Of a stretch of 64,000 bases of DNA, positions 22,984 to 29,690 are shown in pieces. How positions within the stretch are numbered: position 1 is the first letter of the stretch; each line of letters begins with the position of its first letter. Source of the stretch: Solirubrobacteraceae bacterium (lineage in GTDB: Bacteria; Actinomycetota; Thermoleophilia; Solirubrobacterales; Solirubrobacteraceae); the NCBI GenBank assembly GCA_017744415.1, contig JAGIBJ010000073.1:99996-163995 (forward strand), in the 5' to 3' direction. The position numbers and the translations under genes were made by a program. Below the pieces are notes generated by a model. That model saw nothing but the letters and a program-made list of their open reading frames with translations, did not search any database and was not told the DNA's origin.

Positions 22984-25046
22984 ACGAACTGATGAAGAAG
23001 ATGTCCAAGTACACGGACATGATCGCGGCGGTCTTCGTCGTGATCGTGATCGTGATGCTGATCGTCCCGCTGCCGCCGTTCCTCATCGATCTGCTCATCG
23101 CGGCGAACATCTCGGTCGCCCTCGCGATCGTGATCATGACGCTCTACGTGAAGCGCGCCCTGGAGTTTTCGGTGTTCCCGAGCCTCCTGCTCCTCACCAC
23201 CCTGTTGCGGCTCGCGATCAACGTGTCGGTCACGCGCCTCATCCTGCTCCACGGCGACGCCGGCCACATGGTGGCGGCATTCGGCGACTTCGTCGTCGGC
23301 GGCAACGTGGTCGTCGGCCTGATCATCTTCCTCGTCCTCGTGGTGATCCAGTTCGTGGTGATCACGAACGGCGCTGGCCGCGTGGCCGAGGTGGCCGCCC
23401 GCTTCACCCTCGACGCCATGCCAGGCAAGCAGATGGCGATCGACGCCGACCTCAACAGCGGTCAGATCACCGAGGAGCAGGCCCGCCAGCGCCGTACCGA
23501 CGTCGCGCGCGAGGCCGACTTCTACGGCTCCATGGACGGTGCCAGCAAGTTCGTGAAGGGCGACGCGATCGCCGCCATCGTCATCACGCTGATCAACCTC
23601 GTCGGCGGCCTGATCGTCGGCGTCGCCCAGCAAGGCATGGCGTTCGGCGAAGCCGCCCAGCACTTTTCGCTGCTCACGGTCGGTGACGGCCTCGCCGCGC
23701 AGATCCCCGCGCTGCTGATCTCGGTCGCCACGGGCATCATGGTCACGCGCTCGGCCGACGCCGGCGACGACCTCGGCACCGACATCGCCAGCCAGTTCAG
23801 CGCACAGGGCAAGGCCGTGCAGGTCGCCGGTGCCGTCGTCGCGTGCTTCGCGATCCTGCCGGGGCTCCCGAAGATCCCGTTCATCGTCGTCGGCCTCGGG
23901 CTCTTCTTCCTCGGGCGCCAGCTCGGGCAGAACGCCGACGTCGCCGCGGCCCAGGCCGCCCAGGCAGAGGCGAACGAGATCATGCCGCCTCCGCAGCCCT
24001 CGTCGACCGATCAGGCCCGCGCCGCCCTGGCGATCGACCCGCTCGAGCTCGTCGTCGGCTTCGGTCTCGTGCCGCTCGTCGACCAGCAGGCCGGTGGCAC
24101 GCTCGTCTCCCGCGTGAGCAACGTACGCCGCCAGATCGCCGGCGAGCTCGGCACCGTCATCCCGCCCGTGCGCATCCACGACGAGGTGGGGCTGCGCTCC
24201 CACGAGTACGCGCTGCGCGTGCGCGGTGCCGAGGTGGCCCGCGGTCAGGTGCTCGCTGGCCACCAGCTCGCGCTCGACCCCGGCGATGCCGTCGGCCAGC
24301 TCAGCGGCGTGCCGACCACCGAGCCCGCGTTCGGCCTGCCGGCCGTGTGGATCGGCGACGAATCCCAGGGCGAGGCCGAGGCGCTCGGCTACACGGTGGT
24401 CGACACCGAATCCGTGATCGTCACCCACCTCACCGAGGTGATCCGCCGCCACGTGGCCGATCTCCTCACCCGACAGGACACCAAGCAGCTGCTCGACGGC
24501 CTCAAGGAGGTCAACGCGGCGGTGGTCGACGAGGTGGTGCCCGATCTCGTCTCGATCGGTGAGATCCAGCGGGTCCTCCAGGCACTGCTGCGCGAGGGCG
24601 TCTCGATCCGGGACCTCGGCGCGATCATCGAGGCCATCGGCGACCGTGCCCGCGTGACGCGCGATCCCAACCTGCTCGCCGAATACGCCAGGCAGACGCT
24701 CGGGCGCGCCATCGTCGGCCCGCATCTCGACGAGGAATCCCGCCTGCGAGCGATCGCTCTCGACCCGGCCATCGAGCAGGAGGTGGCCGACGCCATCACC
24801 GCCACCGCCGACGGCGAATACCTCGCCATGGAGCCAAGCCGTGCCCAGGCGCTGGTGCAGGCCCTCCAGCAGCAGAGCGACCAGCCGCTGCCCGGTGGGC
24901 GCCGGCCCGTGCTCCTGTGCAGCTCGCGGATCCGCCGCCACCTGCGCCGGCTCGTCGAGCAGACCGTTCCGCAACTTCCCGTGTGCGCCTATACGGAGGT
25001 GGCTCCCGGCGTTACCGTCGAGACGGTGGGCGTGGTCCACCCGTAG
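22980..25046 (+). CDS. flhA: Flagellar export protein FlhA
   Basis: 688 residues. Eight hydrophobic segments to ~residue 310, including the FHIPEP-type signature region 'RLAINVSVTRLILLHGDAGHMVAAFGDFVVGGN' and the cytoplasmic loop 'GKQMAIDADLNSGQI'. The C-terminal ~350 residues form the substrate-docking ring ('DPLELVVGFGLVPLVDQQ', 'RVLQALLREGVSIRDLGAIIEAI'). It drives export using the proton motive force. The stop TAG directly abuts the flhF ATG. Confidence 0.96.
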   Translation: MNELMKKMSKYTDMIAAVFVVIVIVMLIVPLPPFLIDLLIAANISVALAIVIMTLYVKRALEFSVFPSLLLLTTLLRLAINVSVTRLILLHGDAGHMVAAFGDFVVGGNVVVGLIIFLVLVVIQFVVITNGAGRVAEVAARFTLDAMPGKQMAIDADLNSGQITEEQARQRRTDVAREADFYGSMDGASKFVKGDAIAAIVITLINLVGGLIVGVAQQGMAFGEAAQHFSLLTVGDGLAAQIPALLISVATGIMVTRSADAGDDLGTDIASQFSAQGKAVQVAGAVVACFAILPGLPKIPFIVVGLGLFFLGRQLGQNADVAAAQAAQAEANEIMPPPQPSSTDQARAALAIDPLELVVGFGLVPLVDQQAGGTLVSRVSNVRRQIAGELGTVIPPVRIHDEVGLRSHEYALRVRGAEVARGQVLAGHQLALDPGDAVGQLSGVPTTEPAFGLPAVWIGDESQGEAEALGYTVVDTESVIVTHLTEVIRRHVADLLTRQDTKQLLDGLKEVNAAVVDEVVPDLVSIGEIQRVLQALLREGVSIRDLGAIIEAIGDRARVTRDPNLLAEYARQTLGRAIVGPHLDEESRLRAIALDPAIEQEVADAITATADGEYLAMEPSRAQALVQALQQQSDQPLPGGRRPVLLCSSRIRRHLRRLVEQTVPQLPVCAYTEVAPGVTVETVGVVHP

Positions 25047-26762
25047 ATGGCTCGACGATCCGGAAAGAACGCCAGCGGCCCGCAGCCGCTCTCCGAGGCA
25101 GTCCAGGCGGCAGCGCCGGACAAGCTCGTCGACGGCGTGCCCGTGCGCACCTACCGCGGTGCCTCGCTGGCCGAGCTCGCCCCGCGCATCCGCGCCGAAC
25201 TCGGTGACGACGCGCTGATCCTGCGCCAGCGCGAAGGCGTGACCGGCGGCATCGGCGGGTTCTTCGCGAAGCGGATGGTCGAGATCGACGTCGCCATGAT
25301 GCCTGCAGGTCGCGCCGGGCGGCCGACCGGCATCGACGTGAGTGACGGCCCGGCCGTCGGCCCCGGCAGCCTTCTCGCTGCGCCGGCAGCCCAGCCCGCA
25401 CCGGCTGCCCCGTTCCAGGTGCCCGGCGCCCCCGAGGAGCCCGCCAGCTTCGAGCCGCTCGCGCCGCCGCAGATGCCGCCGGGCGCGCATCTCCAGCCGA
25501 CCGCGCCGTTCCTCCCGATCGAGGAGGACGAGCCCGAGCCCGCCCCGGTTCCCTACGCGCCGCCGCCGGCCGCCGGCTCGCCGTTCCACGTGTCGGCGCC
25601 GAGCGTGGCCGAGGCCCAGTCGGTCGAGGCGCACCTGCGTGCTGAGCAGGAAGCTGCCAGAGAACTCCACGCATCCACGCACGACGTCTCGATCGAGGCG
25701 CCCTTCGACCCCGGCCAGCGCGGCGCGGCGCCGGTCGCGGTGCCTCAGGGGGGCCCCAGCTTCGAGGAGCGCCTGCGCACCGCCGGGCTCGCCGACCCCC
25801 TCGGCCCGCCTGATCCCGGCCACGTGCTCGGGCCCCTGCATCAGACGCTCGTGCGCCGCGGCCTGCCCGAGCCGATCGCGAGCCCGATCGCCGACGACGT
25901 GCTCTGCCATCGCGTCGCGCTCGAGCCCGACGCCGACATCGCCGACCTCCTCGCCGCTGAGCTCGCTCGCCGCATCCCCACCGCCCCGCTCGTCGGCCGC
26001 GCCGGCCAGGCCGTCGCGTTCGTCGGCTCCTCGGGCGTGGGAAAGACCCGCGCGATCGCCCGGCTCGCCGCCGCGTACGGCGCCGCCGGCCGGCTGCCCG
26101 TCGCCTGCGTCACCCTCCAGGACTCGGGCCACGACGGCCTCCTCGCCAGCGCGCTCGCGCCGTTCGGCGTCGCCGTGCACTCCGCTCCAGATGCGCCGCG
26201 CGCGCTCGACCGCATCACGGCCCTGCGGCGTCACTCGCTCGTGCTCGTCGACACGCCCGGCGTCAGCCCCGGCGACCGAGCCTCCGTCGACCGGCTCGGT
26301 GCAACCCTCCAGCTGCTCGAGCTCGACACCATCGCGCTCTGCCTGCCCGTCACGCTCGCCGCGCCGATCGCGCGCCGCGTGCTGCGCGCCCTGCGCCCGC
26401 TGCGCCCCAACGCACTCGTCGCCACGCACGCCGACGAAGCCGATCTCTTGGGCGGGGTCGTCGCCGTCGCGATCGACCGGCGCGTGCCGCTGGCTTACGT
26501 GTCGGAGGGCGCCGGCCGCGGCAGCATCGTCGGCGCCGATGCCCACCGCATCTCCCGCGACCTGCTCGCCGACGCCAGCCACCTGCCGCCCGCCCCGCAG
26601 CCGACCACCAGCGGCCGCACCGTGCCCGTGCCCGAGATCCGACGCCCGCTCGAGACCGACCCGTCCGACCGGCCCGCCACGCCCACCGTCGACGTCGCTG
26701 CGGACGCCGGCCACCTCGCGCCGCCGTGGGTGAGCCCATCGCTCCGTGACCGCCGCCGATGA
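25047..26762 (+). CDS. flhF: FlhF-like SRP-family GTPase with degenerate nucleotide motifs
   Basis: 571 residues. The N-terminus has the FlhF opening 'TYRGASLAELAPRIRAELGDDALILRQREGVTGGIGGFFAKRMVEIDV'-type segment (~34-85), followed by a long Pro/Ala-rich linker (~90-200) and an NG domain. P-loop 'VGSSGVGKTRAIARLAAAYG' (~325-345) is intact, but 'DTPG' replaces the DTAGR motif, 'THADEA' replaces TKLDE, and the 'DTYRIGA.EQL' activation motif reads 'LQDSGHDGLLASAL'. FlhF normally positions the flagellum at the pole. No flhG follows. It may bind nucleotide weakly or differently; the family call itself is firm from context. Confidence 0.82.
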   Translation: MARRSGKNASGPQPLSEAVQAAAPDKLVDGVPVRTYRGASLAELAPRIRAELGDDALILRQREGVTGGIGGFFAKRMVEIDVAMMPAGRAGRPTGIDVSDGPAVGPGSLLAAPAAQPAPAAPFQVPGAPEEPASFEPLAPPQMPPGAHLQPTAPFLPIEEDEPEPAPVPYAPPPAAGSPFHVSAPSVAEAQSVEAHLRAEQEAARELHASTHDVSIEAPFDPGQRGAAPVAVPQGGPSFEERLRTAGLADPLGPPDPGHVLGPLHQTLVRRGLPEPIASPIADDVLCHRVALEPDADIADLLAAELARRIPTAPLVGRAGQAVAFVGSSGVGKTRAIARLAAAYGAAGRLPVACVTLQDSGHDGLLASALAPFGVAVHSAPDAPRALDRITALRRHSLVLVDTPGVSPGDRASVDRLGATLQLLELDTIALCLPVTLAAPIARRVLRALRPLRPNALVATHADEADLLGGVVAVAIDRRVPLAYVSEGAGRGSIVGADAHRISRDLLADASHLPPAPQPTTSGRTVPVPEIRRPLETDPSDRPATPTVDVAADAGHLAPPWVSPSLRDRRR

Positions 26763-27124
26763 CGATGGCTGAGGACATCGGCACCGACGCAGGCGGCGAG
26801 CGCACGGCCATCCGCCTCTCCGAGCACCCCCGCGCCAGCGCATCCATCGCTCGCGCCAAGGCCTGGGGGGCCATCGCCGGCTTCGGCGTCACCGCCTACA
26901 TCGGCTACAAGGGCGGCATCCCCTTCGTCGACCTCGTCGTCCGCTCCATCATCATCGGCGCTCTCACCTGCCTCGCCACATGGGGCGCCGCCCAGGCCAT
27001 CTGGAAGCAGATCGTCTTCGCCGAGCTCGCAGCTGCTCGTAAAGAGGCGCTGGAGACGCAGAAAGCCATCCTCGACGAACTCAAGGATCCCGACCGCATC
27101 GACGGCGGGTCCGGGCCCGGCTGA
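26759..27124 (+). CDS. Small two-TM membrane protein at the end of the flagellar export operon
   Basis: 121 residues; no family recognised. A polar N-terminus (~32 residues), two adjacent hydrophobic segments (~36-55 and ~60-82), then a charged helix 'AELAAARKEALETQKAILDELKDPDRI' with coiled-coil character facing the cytoplasm. It overlaps flhF by ATGA, so it is surely co-expressed with the export genes. In many bacteria flhG (a MinD-type ATPase) holds this place; this protein is not one. A role at the flagellar membrane is inference from position. Confidence 0.75.
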   Translation: MTMAEDIGTDAGGERTAIRLSEHPRASASIARAKAWGAIAGFGVTAYIGYKGGIPFVDLVVRSIIIGALTCLATWGAAQAIWKQIVFAELAAARKEALETQKAILDELKDPDRIDGGSGPG

Positions 27125-27821
27125 CGGCGGGCTGCCGGCGGGGCCGGCGGTGCTCGAGCGGGCCGTCCGGCGCCCCGGCCGTGGCCCGGAGCACGCACGA
27201 GGCTCGGCTTCGTGCTGGCCTCCGGCGGGGAGCCCTCTGTGGCCTCACGAGCCGCGCCTGGCGGCTCGCCCGTGAGGCCCGGGGTGGTGCCACGGCCGCT
27301 GTTGGTCGGGGGTTTGGGTCGATGGTCGTCGGCGGCGAGGGCGGCAGCTGGCCTGAGTTGGTTGGCGAGGTGTGTCTGGAGTGTTGGCCGGCGGGCGTGC
27401 GGAGCGCAAGGTTCTGGTGACTGGGGTCAGGGCGTTCGTACGTTCGGCGATGTCTGTCGTGGGTTGGCCGTGACGACTTCGGGTCGTGCTCGGGGCGGGC
27501 GTCGTTGGCGCTGGTGGCTGGGTCGCCACGAGCGGGCGGGCTCGGACACGTTTTCGTGTTCTGGTCCCGTAAACGTGTCGCGCGGTCGCATCGGCTCTGC
27601 GCTGCTGCGTGTCGCGTCTCCTTGCCTGTTTCCACCGGGCCGCGCCGCGGCGCCGGTCGGCGACGGCGGATGCGCCAGGTGGCTCGGGGCTAGCGTGCCC
27701 GGCGCGGGCGCCCATCGTGGCGGGACGGCACGCTGCGCCGCGCGGCATACCGAAACCTCGCCGGAGCAGTCGTTCGAGACGGCCGCGAAAGCCCTGCAAA
27801 TGCCCGAGTTACAGGGAAGGT
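27125..27821. other. ~700-bp region without a convincing gene, G/T-rich on the + strand
   Basis: From the end of the flhF operon to the fliC operator I find no frame with protein-like composition on either strand; the open frames present translate to Arg/Pro/Thr-rich strings. The first ~450 bases are strongly G/T-skewed on the + strand. An inverted repeat GACACGTTT (27545-27553) / AAACGTGTC (27571-27579) is present. It may be a decayed gene, an RNA or a long regulatory region. Confidence 0.5.
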
Positions 27822-27838
27822 GTCCAATCGGCCTGGAC
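27822..27838 (+). promoter_or_regulatory. Candidate operator palindrome upstream of fliC promoter
   Basis: GTCCAATCGGCCTGGAC, an inverted repeat with 5-bp arms (GTCCA/TGGAC) ending 6 nt before the -35-like TTAA; same element and spacing as before flgE and motA. Confidence 0.55.
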
Positions 27839-27844
27839 AGCTGG

Positions 27845-27872
27845 TTAAGCCAGTGGACCCGCGGTCCGATGA
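27845..27872 (+). promoter_or_regulatory. Sigma-28-like promoter of flagellin
   Basis: TTAA (27845-27848), 16 nt, TCCGATGA (27865-27872). Bases around the -10 (CCGAT.AATTG) also match the flgE promoter. Leader of ~60 nt with AAGGAG at 27926-27931 before fliC. Confidence 0.65.
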
Positions 27873-27940
27873 ATTGGCCATAACCGGTCACATGCAGTGC
27901 ACCGGGGGACTAATAAACCATCTCGACAAGGAGTCAAGAG

Positions 27941-28741
27941 ATGTCCCTTCGTATCAACACCAACACCGACGCTCTCAGCTCGTACAACCGACTGAACGCG
28001 AACTCCGCCGCTTCATCGCAGTCGATGCAGCGTCTGAGCTCGGGCTTCCGCATCAACTCGGCAGCCGACGACACCGCGGGTCTCTCCATCTCGGAGCGCA
28101 TGCGCGGTCAGATCCGTGGTCTCGCCCAGGCGACCTCGAACATCGGCGACGGTCAGTCGCTCGTTCAGACCGCCGAGGGTGCCCTCGGTTCGGTTCACGG
28201 CATGCTTCAGCGTGTCCGTGAGCTGGCAGTTCAGTACTCGAACGGCTCGCTGAGCACGACGGACAAGACTTCGATCCAGAGCGAGGTCAACCAGCTCGCA
28301 TCTGAGATCGAGCGCATCGGCAGCACCACCAAGTTCAACGGCGTCTCGCTCCTGAGCGCTGCTGGCACCGTCACCTTCCAGGTTGGCGCGAACGACGGCG
28401 AGTCGATCTCCGTCGCGACCATCTCCCTGGGTTCGGCCGTCGGCACCAGCTTCGCCGCTCTCGGCGCCACCACCGATCTCGCTGAGATCGACGCAGCGAT
28501 CAACGCCGTTTCGGCGCAGCGTGGCGTCCTCGGCGCGACCTCCAACCGTCTGCAGTACGCCGCGGACGCGACGAACAGCTACCACGAGAACCTCGTGGCC
28601 GCTGAGAGCCGCATCCGTGACGCTGACATGGCCAAGGAGTCGGTGGCGCTGAGCAAGAACCAGGTGCTGGTTCAGGCTGGCACGGCCATGCTCGCGCAGG
28701 CCAACCAGTCCGGCCAGAACGTGCTCTCGCTGCTCCGCTAA
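27941..28741 (+). CDS. fliC: Flagellin
   Basis: 266 residues, a minimal flagellin. The N-terminal D0/D1 region is typical: 'SLRINTNTDALSSYNRLNANSAASSQSMQRLSSGFRINSAADDTAGLSISERMRGQIRGL'. The C-terminal D1/D0 ends 'LVQAGTAMLAQANQSGQNVLSLLR'. Only ~50 residues lie between the conserved ends, so the variable outer D2/D3 domains are missing. Excellent AAGGAG site 9 nt before the ATG. Expressed from its own sigma-28-like promoter; monocistronic, with a strong terminator downstream. Confidence 0.97.
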   Translation: MSLRINTNTDALSSYNRLNANSAASSQSMQRLSSGFRINSAADDTAGLSISERMRGQIRGLAQATSNIGDGQSLVQTAEGALGSVHGMLQRVRELAVQYSNGSLSTTDKTSIQSEVNQLASEIERIGSTTKFNGVSLLSAAGTVTFQVGANDGESISVATISLGSAVGTSFAALGATTDLAEIDAAINAVSAQRGVLGATSNRLQYAADATNSYHENLVAAESRIRDADMAKESVALSKNQVLVQAGTAMLAQANQSGQNVLSLLR

Positions 28742-28800
28742 CACGGACAACAGAGTTCTTCCTCCGGCTTGACCCCCGGGCCGGAAGAAGTCCACACGGA

Positions 28801-28822
28801 GCGGGGCCCCTCGGGGCCCCGC
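28801..28822 (+). terminator. Terminator of fliC
   Basis: 10-bp perfect stem (28801-28810 with 28813-28822) followed by TTCTGCGTTCTC. A weaker hairpin (about 28757-28790) precedes it. Confidence 0.75.
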
Positions 28823-28882
28823 TTCTGCGTTCTCGGACGCGCCCACTCGTGCTCGCCAGGGGTGGAGGGACCAGTCAGAGCT

Positions 28883-28890
28883 GCCGATAA
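28883..28890 (+). promoter_or_regulatory. Sigma-28-like -10 element of the CHAP gene
   Basis: GCCGATAA, identical to the FliA -10 consensus, 8 nt before ATG 28899, the same distance as at motA. The -35 region (TGGA at 28863-28866) is poor, so the promoter call is tentative. Confidence 0.45.
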
Positions 28891-28898
28891 CGGGGGGG

Positions 28899-29507
28899 AT
28901 GAGCGTTCAAGAGGTCCTCGTGCGCATGTCGCAGATCCAGGGAGCGATGACTTCCTCGATCGGTGGCGGCGCGGTGCTTCCCGGCGGGACCACCAGCACC
29001 GGTGCCTCGTTCGACGCCGTCCTCGGGCAGCAGATCAACGGCACGCAGGCCATCAGCTCGGTGCAAGGCGGCACCGCCGGCCAGCGCATGGTTGCGCTCG
29101 CCCAGCAGGAGATCGGCGTCAAGGAACAGCCGCCGGGCTCCAACGACTCGCCCCGCATCAAGGAGTACCGCGCAGCGACCGCCGGCTCCGGCGTCGGACC
29201 GTGGTGCGCCTACTTCACGAGCTGGCTCGCCAAGTCGGCGGGCGCGCCCGTCGGCGAGCAGGGTCAAGGCTTCGGGAGCGTCGACGCGCTCTATGGCTGG
29301 GCCCAGCGCACCGGCCGCGCCGTGCAGAACGGCCCCAACGTGCACCCGGCCGCAGGTGACCTCATCGTGTGGGACGAGCACATCGGGCTCGTCGAATCCG
29401 TCGACGCTGACGGCACCGTCCACACCATCGAGGGCAACAGCAGCGATCAGGTGATCCGCCGCACGCACGACGCCGGCTCCGCGCTCGGCTACGTGAAGGT
29501 CGGATAG
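28899..29507 (+). CDS. CHAP-domain peptidoglycan amidase/endopeptidase, flagellum-associated
   Basis: 202 residues. The CHAP catalytic triad is visible: 'GPWCAYFTSWLA' (Cys103), 'DEHIGLVESVDA' (His161) and 'IEGNSSD' (Asn180). The N-terminal ~60 residues ('VQEVLVRMSQIQGAM' ... 'SFDAVLGQQ') resemble the short N-terminal segment of wall hydrolases encoded in Gram-positive flagellar loci and lack a Sec signal. It probably opens the wall for the rod or filament, the job FlgJ does in Proteobacteria. Preceded by a consensus sigma-28 -10 box and GGGGGGG. Confidence 0.87.
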   Translation: MSVQEVLVRMSQIQGAMTSSIGGGAVLPGGTTSTGASFDAVLGQQINGTQAISSVQGGTAGQRMVALAQQEIGVKEQPPGSNDSPRIKEYRAATAGSGVGPWCAYFTSWLAKSAGAPVGEQGQGFGSVDALYGWAQRTGRAVQNGPNVHPAAGDLIVWDEHIGLVESVDADGTVHTIEGNSSDQVIRRTHDAGSALGYVKVG

Positions 29508-29690
29508 CTCCACCCCCGGGGCATACGAACTTCCGACGCTGGCGAGGTCGCGGCGTCAGCCGTTCGTCGACCGGTCCCCGCCGGTACCGACCGTTGGTCC
29601 AAGCACTGGTACAACGAGTCAAGTCACGTCGGCGCGGCAATCCGGATCAGGGGACGATCCACCGCGCCGGCAGCCCTACAGGGGAGGGGA

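Noticed and set aside
22962..26843. A 1293-codon minus-strand open frame opposite flhA-flhF
   Set aside because: Same low-complexity His/Arg/Asp-rich composition; sense genes are unmistakable.
27212..27883. Possible 223-residue protein in the gap before flagellin
   Set aside because: It runs through the sigma-28-like promoter and operator, has no ribosome site, and its composition (Arg/Gly/Trp/Ser strings) does not look like a protein.
28757..28790. A third copy of the 50-bp hairpin repeat (TTCTTCCTCCGGC ... GCCGGAAGAA)
   Set aside because: Only a few bases match the prmC repeat; arm length and loop differ, so it is an ordinary terminator-like hairpin.
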